DNA from: Bacteriovorax stolpii
GTDB taxonomy: Bacteria > Bdellovibrionota > Bacteriovoracia > Bacteriovoracales > Bacteriovoracaceae
NCBI GenBank assembly: GCA_945890905.1
Contig: CAMDDI010000060.1
Location: 1 to 14,823 of the forward strand
Direction: 5' to 3'
Length of the DNA: 14,823 nt
In this document: positions 1-7,111 of the stretch, one piece after another
Numbering within the stretch: the first letter of the stretch is position 1
How the letters are laid out: each line of letters opens with the position of its first letter
Program-made: the position numbers and the translations under genes
Notes under the pieces: generated by a model
Seen by the model: the letters and a program-made list of their open reading frames with translations, nothing else
Told to the model about the DNA's origin: nothing
Database searches by the model: none

Positions 1-222
1 CCAAAGACCGTACCCTACTTTTTCAATTGAAATTTTGAGAGATACTGCACCATTAATTCTTACCGTCACTGGACCACCTGTTTTCGGAGCAGCTTCAACC
101 CAGACAGTTGAAAGTGATGGGTTACCTACCAAATTGCGGAGTTGAGATAATGATGAAGCACATTCTTGAGCAAATGAAGAAAGGCTGAATAATGCAATCA
201 AAGTTGCGACCAGAAATTTCAA
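1..222 (-). CDS. Small exported protein, 5' part only (unknown function)
   Basis: This reading frame runs off the left edge of the window, leaving 74 codons. It starts with TTG at 222-220, preceded by a strong GGAGGT ribosome binding site (230-235) at good spacing, which decides the start. Residues 1-18 form a clear Sec signal peptide: a lysine at position 2, a hydrophobic core (FLVATLIALFSLSS) and an Ala-x-Ala-like end (SFAQ). Cleavage is likely near A18/Q19, giving a mature protein that begins QECASS. The remaining visible part is polar, with alternating beta-like stretches (VTVRINGAVSLKISIEKV), and suggests a secreted or periplasmic domain. I do not recognise the family. It lies 105 bases downstream of trpS on the same strand and has its own candidate promoter, so it need not be cotranscribed with it. 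Confidence 0.75.
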   Translation of the reverse strand, partial: MKFLVATLIALFSLSSFAQECASSLSQLRNLVGNPSLSTVWVEAAPKTGGPVTVRINGAVSLKISIEKVGYGLW

Positions 223-255
223 AATAGACCTCCGAGGTAAGTTAATACTCATCAG

Positions 256-284
256 ATCATAATCCGCGGATGAAATTTTCTAAA
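256..284 (-). promoter_or_regulatory. Candidate sigma-70-type promoter for the exported-protein gene
   Basis: On the minus strand a TTTAGA hexamer (284-279) and a TATGAT hexamer (261-256) are separated by exactly 17 bases. They match the -35 consensus at 4 of 6 positions and the -10 consensus at 5 of 6. The spacer contains a perfect 10-base palindrome, atccgcggat (262-271), which could be an operator or could be chance. The -10 lies about 33 bases upstream of the TTG start. Confidence 0.4.
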
Positions 285-327
285 GTGCAGAGAAATATAT
301 TACAGAGGGTGTCGATTTTTTAGACAG

Positions 328-1323
328 TTAAGATTTCACTAATCCGACAGCATCATAGACTTTCCTGACAGTTGCCTGCGCCCGCGGCCTAGCACGATCG
401 GCTCCGGATTTCATGAGTTGATCCAGATAATCCTTATTTTTCATGAGATCCAAGTACTTCTCTCGCACAGGCTTAAGAGTCTCCACCACTAATTCGGCTA
501 AATCCACTTTAAGGTGACCATACATTTTCCCCATATAGTCACTTTCAATCTGTTCAGTGGTTTTTCCTGAAAGAACTGAGTAGATTGTCATGAGATTTGA
601 AAGACCTGCTTTATTTTCTAGATCAAATTTCACTTCCGTTCCTGAGTCAGTGGCCGCAGATTTAATTTTTTTCTCAATGCTTTTGGCCTCATCGATAATA
701 GAGACAAAGTTTTTCTCATTCTCATCTGACTTAGACATTTTTTTCTCAGGATCTTGCAGGGACATCACTCGGGCACCCATTTTACCCACATATGCTTCAG
801 GCATTTTGAAGGTTCCTGCACCATAGCGGTTTTCAAAGAAGCCAACGATATCACGGCACAGTTCCATGTGTTGCCTCTGATCTTCTCCTACGGGAACCAT
901 ATCAGCTTGATAGAGTAGAATATCTGAGGCCATGAGAATGGGATAAGTATAGAGACCGGCATTAATATTCTTCACATGCTTCTCTGACTTCTCTTTAAAC
1001 TGAGTCATTCGATTGAGATAACCCAAAGGTGTTAGGCAAGTGAGAATCCATGAGAGCTCAGTGTGCTCTGGCACTTGAGACTGAACAAAAATAATATTCT
1101 TTTGTGGATCTAGGCCCAGTGCTAAGTACTGAGCAAAAAAACTATATGTGCGCTCTCTGAGAACTTTGGGATCTTGAAAAACTGTGAGTGCATGTAGATC
1201 TGCTAAGAAATATAAACAGTCATAATCATCTTGAAGCTTTTTCCAATTATTGATCGCACCAATATAGTTTCCTAGGGTAAGATCGCCTGTCACAGTACTT
1301 CCGCTCAAAATTGTTTTTTTCAT
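328..1323 (-). CDS. trpS: Tryptophan--tRNA ligase
   Basis: Tryptophanyl-tRNA synthetase is a cytoplasmic class I enzyme that activates tryptophan with ATP and charges tRNA-Trp. The 331-residue length is normal for bacterial TrpS. The HIGH-like signature appears as TLGN (16-19) within GDLTLGNYIGA, and the KMSKS loop is intact (195-199). The VPVGEDQ block (143-149), typical of TrpS, precedes QHMELCRDI. The ATG start agrees with the usual MKKTI-SG beginning of the family. No Shine-Dalgarno sequence precedes it. Instead a TATACT hexamer lies only six bases upstream, compatible with a leaderless transcript. It is divergent from the SulP operon, with 162 bases between them. Confidence 0.97.
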   Translation of the reverse strand: MKKTILSGSTVTGDLTLGNYIGAINNWKKLQDDYDCLYFLADLHALTVFQDPKVLRERTYSFFAQYLALGLDPQKNIIFVQSQVPEHTELSWILTCLTPLGYLNRMTQFKEKSEKHVKNINAGLYTYPILMASDILLYQADMVPVGEDQRQHMELCRDIVGFFENRYGAGTFKMPEAYVGKMGARVMSLQDPEKKMSKSDENEKNFVSIIDEAKSIEKKIKSAATDSGTEVKFDLENKAGLSNLMTIYSVLSGKTTEQIESDYMGKMYGHLKVDLAELVVETLKPVREKYLDLMKNKDYLDQLMKSGADRARPRAQATVRKVYDAVGLVKS

Positions 1324-1329
1324 GAATTG

Positions 1330-1335
1330 AGTATA
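1330..1335 (-). promoter_or_regulatory. Candidate -10 element directly upstream of trpS
   Basis: TATACT on the minus strand matches the -10 consensus at 5 of 6 positions and ends six bases before the trpS ATG. Transcription would then begin at or next to the start codon. No good -35 is visible at 16-18 bases. No Shine-Dalgarno lies between this element and the ATG, which fits leaderless initiation. A promoter further upstream cannot be excluded. Confidence 0.35.
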
Positions 1336-1473
1336 CTGAACTCAACCTTGATGGAGAAGACTCCTAATGGCCGGATTTTCTTGAAAGTTGGTCATGAACG
1401 AAGATTTTGATGGATTAAAAATTATTAATAGGCTAATTTAGTTTAATGAAATCAAAGTCTTAGTATCATTAAC

Positions 1474-1488
1474 GGGAGAATTTTAGTG
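1474..1488 (+). promoter_or_regulatory. Ribosome binding site and GTG start of the SulP gene
   Basis: A GGGAGAA sequence (1474-1480) lies five bases before the GTG at 1486. This is the best start signal in the 1324-1485 spacer and supports GTG rather than a later ATG. The rest of that AT-rich divergent spacer shows no promoter I can call with confidence. Confidence 0.6.
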
Positions 1489-2997
1489 TTTAATTCCTTC
1501 CATAAAAAAGATGTGTGGGCTTCAGTATCACTTCTCCTAGTTGCAATTCCCATTTGCGCTGGAATTGCTGTGGCATCAAAGGCAGACCCTGCTGACGGAA
1601 TCCTGGCTGCTATCATCGCAGCGATTATCTTCAGTCTCTTCTCATCTACTCCGTTAACGATTGTAGGTCCTTCGGCTGGACTGAGTATTTTTGTTTCCAT
1701 GGCCTCCATTAAAATGGGCGGAGAGAGTGGAGTTTCTCATGCCATATTTCTTGCCGGTGTATGGCTTGTAATCCTCTCCTTTTTTAATGTCCAAAGATGG
1801 ATAAATATTGTTCCTCGAAGTGTTATACGAGGGATGGTTACAGGTATGGGACTCATACTCATAGTAAAAATGCTGCCTCATCTGTTGGGTTATGACGGCA
1901 TATCTCTTTTAGAGAGTGATCAGTTCACGGAATCTGATGGTAGAAATACAATCACTGAAGTTCTTTATGGTTTGCAGAATTTTCTTCCTGGCTCTATTAC
2001 CATTTCTATTGTTTCAACTCTCATTTTAATCTTTCTTGCACATCACTCTAAAACCAATGGAGCTCTCTCCTTTCTTTCTCCAACTCTTACAGTGGTTACG
2101 GTAGGAGTTGTTCTGAATCAGATTTTTATTTATTACTATCCTGCCTGGGCCCTTGGCACCAATCATACTCTCCATTTTGATACTTTTAGAGTTCACTTTC
2201 GGTCTTTAGGTATGAGTGTTGGAGACTGGAAATATGTTATTCAACTCTCCATCATTATCACTGCTGTTATTTCACTTGAGGGACTCATCACTCTAGATGT
2301 TTTTCAAAAAATTGACCCTACACATTCTCGTATAAATACCAAAAAAGAACTTCGCTTATTGGGAATAACTAATTCACTTATGGGTTTTTTAGGTTTGTTA
2401 CCAGTCATGCCGGTATTAATCAGATCAACCGCAGCGGTTGACTTCGGTGCAAAATCTCGATGGACCAATTTCCTCCACGCGATTTGGTTAATTGTTGCAC
2501 TCATCTTTTATGATCTTTTTAGCTACATACCCATGGCCACAGTGGCGACAATTCTGGTCTTTGTAGGATTTAATCTTATCAGTTTTAGAGATATCAAATT
2601 TATGGCCACGCACGGAAAAGATCACTGGCTTCCGTTTTTTGTCACAGTAATTATGATTTTCTTTACAGACCTCATTTGGGGGATCTTTGCAGGTTTTAGC
2701 GTTGGTCTTATTTTCAGCTTAAAATCAGTCACCCGCAGAACTATGGTTTTGGTTCACGATCAAGAGCGATATTTGCTCAAATTTTATAAAGACGTCACAT
2801 TTCTAAATAAAGGTGAACTTCGTGAACATTTAGAATCCATCCCTAAAGGTGCTGAGCTTTTAATTGATGGTACGGGCAATATTTTTATCGATACAGAAAT
2901 TGAAGAGTGGTTAGAAGATTTTTCGTTTTCTGATAACAAAGTCACATTTATGAAATCCCGTCTGGCGGTTTCTCGATTATTTAAGGAGATCACATGA
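1486..2997 (+). CDS. SulP (SLC26-type) inorganic anion transporter, probable bicarbonate permease
   Basis: A 503-residue inner-membrane protein with about ten or more hydrophobic segments. The SulP signature region is clear: a first helix with LLVAIPICAGIAVAS (17-31), then helix 2, then the substrate-site motif GPSAGLS (61-67) entering helix 3. This is the GP(A/S)AG form I associate with SulP proteins linked to carbonic anhydrases. The cytoplasmic tail (about 427-503) resembles a short or degenerate STAS domain, with ELLIDGTGNIFIDTEIEEW in place of the usual core, but it is shorter than a full STAS. The stop overlaps the next start (ATGA, 2994-2997), so translation is probably coupled to carbonic anhydrase. 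Family membership is firm. Bicarbonate as substrate is inferred from the neighbour; sulfate or another anion remains possible. Confidence 0.9.
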   Translation: MFNSFHKKDVWASVSLLLVAIPICAGIAVASKADPADGILAAIIAAIIFSLFSSTPLTIVGPSAGLSIFVSMASIKMGGESGVSHAIFLAGVWLVILSFFNVQRWINIVPRSVIRGMVTGMGLILIVKMLPHLLGYDGISLLESDQFTESDGRNTITEVLYGLQNFLPGSITISIVSTLILIFLAHHSKTNGALSFLSPTLTVVTVGVVLNQIFIYYYPAWALGTNHTLHFDTFRVHFRSLGMSVGDWKYVIQLSIIITAVISLEGLITLDVFQKIDPTHSRINTKKELRLLGITNSLMGFLGLLPVMPVLIRSTAAVDFGAKSRWTNFLHAIWLIVALIFYDLFSYIPMATVATILVFVGFNLISFRDIKFMATHGKDHWLPFFVTVIMIFFTDLIWGIFAGFSVGLIFSLKSVTRRTMVLVHDQERYLLKFYKDVTFLNKGELREHLESIPKGAELLIDGTGNIFIDTEIEEWLEDFSFSDNKVTFMKSRLAVSRLFKEIT

Positions 2998-3623
2998 AGG
3001 CGATCAAGCAATTACTTCTAGAGAATAAGGCCTGGTCAGAAAGTAAACTTCAGTTAGATCAAGACTACTTTAAAAATATGGCCAAGGATCAAAGCCCTGA
3101 ATATCTGTGGATTGGCTGCTCAGATTCCCGAGTTCCAGAATCTGAGATCACCAACTCCGATCCTGGACAAATGTTTGTACATCGTAATATTGCCAACCTT
3201 GTTGTTCACACCGATCTCAATTTATTAAGTGTCGTTCAGTATGCAGTTGAAGGTCTGAAAGTTAAGCATGTGATTGTTTGCGGTCACTACAATTGCGGTG
3301 GTATTCGGGCCGCCATGTCCAATTCTTCCATGGGTCTATTGGATAACTGGGTCCGAAATATTAAAGATACCTACGCACTTCATGAAAAAACTTTTTCACA
3401 AATTTCCTCTGAGAGTGAAAGAGTAAATAAATTAGTTGAGCTGAGTGTTTTAGAACAAGTAAAGAATCTCACCCACACTTCCATCATTCAGAAAGCGTGG
3501 AAAGACTTGAACGCTCCGATTCTTCATGGATGGGTGTATGATCTGAATACCGGACTTTTAAAGAATCTTGTCACTGTGGCACCTGGATCAAATATTGATA
3601 CACCCTATAGGTATCAACTATGA
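2994..3623 (+). CDS. can: Beta-class carbonic anhydrase
   Basis: A zinc enzyme interconverting CO2 and bicarbonate in the cytoplasm. The 209-residue length is typical. All active-site residues are visible: C42-S-D44-S-R46 and H98-x-x-C101, giving Cys/His/Cys zinc ligands with the Asp-Arg dyad. These positions match those I recall for E. coli Can. Family blocks such as FVHRNIANLV, VIVCGHYNCGGI and SMGLLDNWVRNIKD are all present. The gene overlaps the transporter upstream and the DUF1275 gene downstream by four bases each, so the three are almost certainly one transcript. The natural reading is that it converts bicarbonate imported by the SulP protein, or supplies bicarbonate for carboxylation. 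Confidence 0.96.
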   Translation: MKAIKQLLLENKAWSESKLQLDQDYFKNMAKDQSPEYLWIGCSDSRVPESEITNSDPGQMFVHRNIANLVVHTDLNLLSVVQYAVEGLKVKHVIVCGHYNCGGIRAAMSNSSMGLLDNWVRNIKDTYALHEKTFSQISSESERVNKLVELSVLEQVKNLTHTSIIQKAWKDLNAPILHGWVYDLNTGLLKNLVTVAPGSNIDTPYRYQL

Positions 3624-4375
3624 GTAAAAGTCATAATCCACTTAATCATGTTCTAGATTGGAAAAATCAGATTCTGTGGCTCACTCTCGCGTTTCATGCG
3701 GGTTATCTCAATGCGGGTGGATTTCTATCTTCTCACCGGTTTGTGTCTCATATGACAGGCTTTGGAACTGCCATGGGAATTAACTTAAGTCTTTCAGAGT
3801 TTATGATTGCCTTAGAAATGATGCTGGCACCTTTGTCCTTTATTTGTGGATCAGCTTTTGCGGGATATCTTATTGACCGAAAACTTGAAAGCGGAAGAGA
3901 TCCCAAAGTTCTTAGAGGTATTCTTTGTATTTTCTTTCTTAACTGTATTGTTTTCATCGGAGGGGTCACAGGTTTTTTTGGTGACTTCGGAGAGCCCCTT
4001 ATTCTTCAAAGGGATTTTCTTCTGTTATGTATTTTAACATTTACCTGCGGACTTCAAAACGGCTTGTTTGTTTCCCTTACTTCCGGTCAAATCCGAACGA
4101 CTCATATTACTGGTCTGGCCACAGATTTTGGATTAAACCTCATAAAGATCAGGGCCTTAAAAATTAAGGAGCTTAAAAAAACTGAAAAGCGTAGAAATAG
4201 TTTGAGACTCAAAACAATTTTGGCATTTTCTGTTGGCTCTCTGCTGTCTGCCATGTTTTTTTTAAGAATAGAATATTGGGGTTTTCTCATATCCACCCTA
4301 CTTTCTCTGGCCGTTTTCTTTTATACTAAGCATGTAATCTTAAAGCCTAATCCCAGCATATTAGTTGCAGGTTAG
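3620..4375 (+). CDS. DUF1275 (YoaK-family) membrane protein
   Basis: A 251-residue integral membrane protein with about six hydrophobic segments. The family hallmarks are the N-terminal HAGYLNAGGFLSSHRFVSHMTG region (26-47), in which a Gly/Asn-rich helix is followed by the SHMTG motif, and the paired motif GLQNGLFVSLTSGQIRTTHITG (144-165). A basic cytoplasmic loop follows (KIRALKIKELKKTEKRR). The biochemical role of DUF1275 is not established; transport has been suggested because of the membrane topology. It begins inside the carbonic anhydrase stop (ATGA) and ends the operon. Its linkage to anion transport and carbonic anhydrase is the only clue to function. Confidence 0.88.
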   Translation: MSKSHNPLNHVLDWKNQILWLTLAFHAGYLNAGGFLSSHRFVSHMTGFGTAMGINLSLSEFMIALEMMLAPLSFICGSAFAGYLIDRKLESGRDPKVLRGILCIFFLNCIVFIGGVTGFFGDFGEPLILQRDFLLLCILTFTCGLQNGLFVSLTSGQIRTTHITGLATDFGLNLIKIRALKIKELKKTEKRRNSLRLKTILAFSVGSLLSAMFFLRIEYWGFLISTLLSLAVFFYTKHVILKPNPSILVAG

Positions 4376-4552
4376 ATCTTTATTTTTGAAATGGGCCATA
4401 ATAAATTCATCTCCAACTGGATTATAGCCTGCAATGACTACGGCATGAAGGGATGTCTCTTCCACTTAAGGTGTCCAACTTTTAGACACCTTTGCTATAC
4501 AACTGTAAGCACCTGGAAAAACTAGCCCTCTGTTTGTGTAAATTGTATTCAT
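4361..4552 (-). pseudogene. Possible decayed gene tail, papain-like motif (low certainty)
   Basis: On the minus strand one frame reads from an ATG at 4552 through 28 codons to a TAA, then continues in the same frame for 34 codons to the final TAA at 4363-4361. The second half looks protein-like: VEETSLHAVVIAGYN followed by PVGDEFIMAHFKNKDL. This pattern resembles the His-containing strand of papain-like cysteine peptidases (HAV-hydrophobic-GY, then a Trp/Phe-rich strand). I infer a gene remnant with an in-frame stop and no intact upstream part. The 3' end overlaps the DUF1275 gene by 15 bases. A chance open stretch is a real alternative at this length. Confidence 0.3.
4468..4492 (+). terminator. 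Hairpin after the SulP-can-DUF1275 operon, possible weak terminator
   Basis: An 8-base perfect inverted repeat (AAGGTGTC / GACACCTT) flanks a 9-base loop. The tail after the stem is only TGCTATAC, with a TTT run overlapping the stem end, so it lacks a strong U-tract. It sits 93 bases after the DUF1275 stop. It could end the operon or be a protein-binding palindrome. Confidence 0.3.
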
Positions 4553-4599
4553 GGGTAAGTAAAAAGTTCAGACAAACCCTACTGCTCCTCCTCATCCTT

Positions 4600-4605
4600 T
4601 AAAAT
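4600..4605 (+). promoter_or_regulatory. Candidate -10 element directly upstream of the desaturase gene
   Basis: TAAAAT matches the -10 consensus at 5 of 6 positions and ends six bases before the ATG at 4612. No Shine-Dalgarno is present in the intervening GGGTGC or just upstream. This is the same spacing seen at trpS and suggests a transcript starting at the ATG. No convincing -35 was found at 16-18 bases. Confidence 0.3.
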
Positions 4606-4611
4606 GGGTGC

Positions 4612-5583
4612 ATGGACCACAAAGTATATCAATCTTACAGAAAAGAGCTTAACGTCGTGTCGGTAAAGTCTTACAAAGGCTACATGCACTTGGGCGTGTT
4701 TTTTGCCCTCACTACTTTGGGCATTTCACTCTCACTCCAATCATCTTATCTTCTCTATCTTTTGGGTCAGGCTTTTTTGATTCTCTCATTTCTCAATGGT
4801 CAGATTCTTTTGCATGAAATGGGTCATGGATTTTTTATTCAGAACAAAAAAGTAAATCATTTCTTCGGTTACATCGTCGCTTTAAGTCCCATTATTCCCT
4901 ACAAGCCTTGGGTACTAATTCACGGTCAACATCATCGCTGGTCTGGAAACAAACATAAAGATCCGACCACTGTTTCTAAAAGCTTTGAGGACCTGAAAGA
5001 AAGCGAAAAGAAAGTTATGAACTTTTGCTGGAAATATTGGATACCTATTTTTGGTCTTTCATACTCTGTGAGAGCTTTTTGGAATTTCAAAATGCTTAAA
5101 AGCCTCTTCCCAAAATCACAAAAGAGCATCATTGCCAGCATGATTCTGCCAGTGATCTTTTACGGAGTTCTCGTCTCTCTCTCACCACTTCTCTTTTTAA
5201 AAGTTTGGCTTCCAGCTTATTACCTCTTTATGGCCTTCTCTGAACCTTTGCTGTTCAGTCAGCATGTTCATGTTGATCAAGCAGATACTCGCGATGAGAA
5301 TTTTGAACATGACAGTAGTTACCACGTTAAAGATCACGATGTTTTCTCAAGAAACCTCGTATTTCCTGAATGGGTCTCAAACTGGATTCTTTTAGGATTT
5401 AATAAACACGCCATTCACCATATTTTTCCTAATCTACCGGGTTATGAATTCTCAAGGATCAAAGAAACATTTCCAAACACTATGGACTGGAAAACTTGGT
5501 ACTCACTTTCAAAATCAACTGATGCAGCTACTTTGCTTTTTAAAACAAATAAGCAAACTGGCCTCATCAAAGGCCAAGTATGA
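4612..5583 (+). CDS. Membrane fatty-acid desaturase family protein (diiron, three histidine boxes)
   Basis: A 323-residue membrane di-iron enzyme of the fatty-acid desaturase/hydroxylase superfamily. The three histidine boxes are intact: HEMGH (68-72), HGQHH (104-108) and HAIHH (266-270). An extra SQHVH (216-220) precedes the acidic stretch DTRDENFEHD. Four hydrophobic segments in two pairs (about 28-60, 84-100, 143-152 and 176-210) fit the usual fold. Such enzymes insert a double bond or hydroxyl into an acyl or isoprenoid chain using O2 and an electron donor. No cytochrome b5 or ferredoxin domain is fused. It overlaps the next gene by four bases (ATGA, 5580-5583), so it heads a three-gene transcript. 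Regiochemistry and substrate cannot be read from the sequence; a hydroxylase is possible. Confidence 0.9.
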   Translation: MDHKVYQSYRKELNVVSVKSYKGYMHLGVFFALTTLGISLSLQSSYLLYLLGQAFLILSFLNGQILLHEMGHGFFIQNKKVNHFFGYIVALSPIIPYKPWVLIHGQHHRWSGNKHKDPTTVSKSFEDLKESEKKVMNFCWKYWIPIFGLSYSVRAFWNFKMLKSLFPKSQKSIIASMILPVIFYGVLVSLSPLLFLKVWLPAYYLFMAFSEPLLFSQHVHVDQADTRDENFEHDSSYHVKDHDVFSRNLVFPEWVSNWILLGFNKHAIHHIFPNLPGYEFSRIKETFPNTMDWKTWYSLSKSTDAATLLFKTNKQTGLIKGQV

Positions 5584-6215
5584 AAATGCTCGGCAAGTTC
5601 ATTGAAAGATCGATGTGGTTTTACCCTTCAGTGCAAATCCTAGCTGTGATTTACTTGATTACGAAGTCCATCAATTCACCTTCCCTTGAAACCATCGGAA
5701 GTTTGATTTTTGTACTCTATTTTTTATCTCCTCTTTTATATCGCTTTATTAGCCTCATCTTCCCGATTCAAATTGGTCGTCATCAGTTTGGTCCAGAATT
5801 TGAGACTTCGCACTGGATGATCGCACACCGCCTTCAAATGATTTACGTAATCTTTCCTTTCATTGAAGGTGTGATCAATTCACTTCCAGGCATCTATTCA
5901 AATTGGCTTCGTCTTTGGGGAAGCAAAATTGGGAAGAGAGTTTATTGGGGTCCTGACGTGAGAATCTTGGACCGTACTCACTTAACTGTGGGAGATAAAA
6001 GTTTTGTTGGTGGCTCTTGCCTTTCTTGTCATTTGGCCACGACTAAAGCTGATGGAAGTATTGAAATCCTTTTCTTGCCCATCCGGATTGGCAGACAAGC
6101 CTTCATCTCTGCTCAATCCAACATTGGCCCAGGTTCTAAAGTTAAAGATCAAGAGTTCATTCCCATTCTGACTCAGATGTTAGGAAATCGCAGAAAAAAC
6201 TTGGTACAGGAATAA
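5580..6215 (+). CDS. Membrane-anchored left-handed beta-helix (hexapeptide) acyltransferase-like protein
   Basis: A 211-residue protein with two parts. The first hundred residues hold hydrophobic segments (about 13-29, 37-62 and 85-99), indicating membrane attachment. From about 108 to 187 there are hexapeptide-type turns such as SKIGKRVYWGPDVRILD, LTVGDKSFVGGSC and LPIRIGRQAFISA, then SNIGPGSKV, typical of left-handed parallel beta-helix acyltransferases. H151 (SCHLATT) is the histidine best placed to be catalytic. The helix is short compared with LpxA or full serine acetyltransferases. The closest style I know is the tail of large Pls/Wcaf-type acyltransferases. It is translationally coupled to the desaturase upstream, with the AurF-like gene five bases downstream. 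An acyl transfer role in the same pathway is inferred; substrate unknown. Confidence 0.7.
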   Translation: MKMLGKFIERSMWFYPSVQILAVIYLITKSINSPSLETIGSLIFVLYFLSPLLYRFISLIFPIQIGRHQFGPEFETSHWMIAHRLQMIYVIFPFIEGVINSLPGIYSNWLRLWGSKIGKRVYWGPDVRILDRTHLTVGDKSFVGGSCLSCHLATTKADGSIEILFLPIRIGRQAFISAQSNIGPGSKVKDQEFIPILTQMLGNRRKNLVQE

Positions 6216-6220
6216 ATATT

Positions 6221-7111
6221 ATGAAAACTGAAAATCAATTCATGCACGACTACCTAAAGCGCGAACATTCTTTCAAACCGAAATGGGTTGCCTACAACAG
6301 TCGCAAAGATCTGCGCTTGAATGCCAATCACTATCAAGAAAAGATTGCTCCACTTTATTCAATGAAGTTTTTTAGTAAGCTTACTCAGAAAGAAAAAACT
6401 GATTCATATCACCTCTACATTCAGTTTATAGCAGAGATGCAAATTTTCTTGGAGAAAATCCTTGTATATGGTTTTTTCAAATTTAGAAAGAGTGATTCGG
6501 ACTTAAACCCAGAAGTGAGAAATAGTATGAGACTCCTTGCCCGGGAAGAGCTCTATCACACTCAAGGATACCAGAACTTTATTGATCAGCAGGCCCCTTC
6601 AAAACCTTTATTCATACATAATCGTTTTTTTAGAAAAGCTGCTGCTTTCTGTTTAAATCATAATCCTCTGGCGATCACACTCATTGGAGCAAAATTTGAA
6701 GCGGTTTCTGCTCCATACTTTGCTGAATTAGTTGCAGTTATTGAAGATAAAAATGATCCTTGGTTTGAACTTAATAAAATTCACATGCAGGATGAAGTTT
6801 TTCACGTGCCTTTGCAGTTTGATGTTTATAATTCAACGGTTAAGAAATTCGGATTTATTAAGACAATTATACCTATGTTCTTTCTCTATATGGTTTTCCA
6901 ACTAGTACTTTTAAAGGGAATGAGAAAACTCATTAAACAGAGCTACCCGAATCGTTCGACACTGACACGAAATCTTATTATTCTGCCACAAATGGTTTAT
7001 TGGGCATCTCGCAAGATGGAATCATTCCAAAAATCAAGAGTGCTTTTAAGTAAGCAATTTAAAGCAAAAGCGCCCCGCTATCGCAGGGCCCTAAAGTTTA
7101 TTTATGCGTAA
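6221..7111 (+). CDS. AurF-like non-haem diiron oxygenase
   Basis: A 296-residue ferritin-like four-helix-bundle protein. The ligand set of the AurF family (p-aminobenzoate N-oxygenase and relatives) is visible: a first-helix Glu (E72 or E78), EExxH (E110 and H113 in REELYHTQGY), E160 in GAKFEAVSAPY, and HxxxExxH (H188, E192 and H195 in HMQDEVFH). The HxxxExxH spacing and extra histidine ligand are what distinguish AurF enzymes from ordinary ferritin-like proteins. Known members oxidise amines to hydroxylamines or nitro groups, or carry out other O2-dependent chemistry. A later hydrophobic stretch (about 212-231) hints at membrane association. An AGGAA ribosome site at 6208-6212 supports the start. 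The 3' end overlaps the convergent fusion gene by 14 bases. N-oxygenation is inferred; the substrate is unknown. Confidence 0.8.
   Translation: MKTENQFMHDYLKREHSFKPKWVAYNSRKDLRLNANHYQEKIAPLYSMKFFSKLTQKEKTDSYHLYIQFIAEMQIFLEKILVYGFFKFRKSDSDLNPEVRNSMRLLAREELYHTQGYQNFIDQQAPSKPLFIHNRFFRKAAAFCLNHNPLAITLIGAKFEAVSAPYFAELVAVIEDKNDPWFELNKIHMQDEVFHVPLQFDVYNSTVKKFGFIKTIIPMFFLYMVFQLVLLKGMRKLIKQSYPNRSTLTRNLIILPQMVYWASRKMESFQKSRVLLSKQFKAKAPRYRRALKFIYA
7064..7089 (-). terminator. Intrinsic terminator of the RnfD-UnbV fusion gene, inside the AurF-like gene
   Basis: On the minus strand a 7-base stem GCCCTGC / GCGGGGC (one G-U wobble, otherwise perfect) has a GATA loop and is followed by GCTTTTGC and more T. 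It starts 8 bases after the stop of the fusion gene. On the plus strand the wobble becomes a C-A mismatch, so the structure favours termination of the minus-strand transcript. It lies within the last codons of the convergent diiron oxygenase gene. Confidence 0.55.

Noticed and set aside
1452..1881. Minus-strand open frames across the SulP start
   Set aside because: They overlap the clear SulP signature region, have no ribosome site and no recognisable protein pattern.
4604..4666. Short overlapping frame starting at ATG 4604, possible leader peptide for the desaturase gene
   Set aside because: It has 20 codons, no ribosome binding site, and only starts in the likely -10 region. No attenuation-like structure follows.
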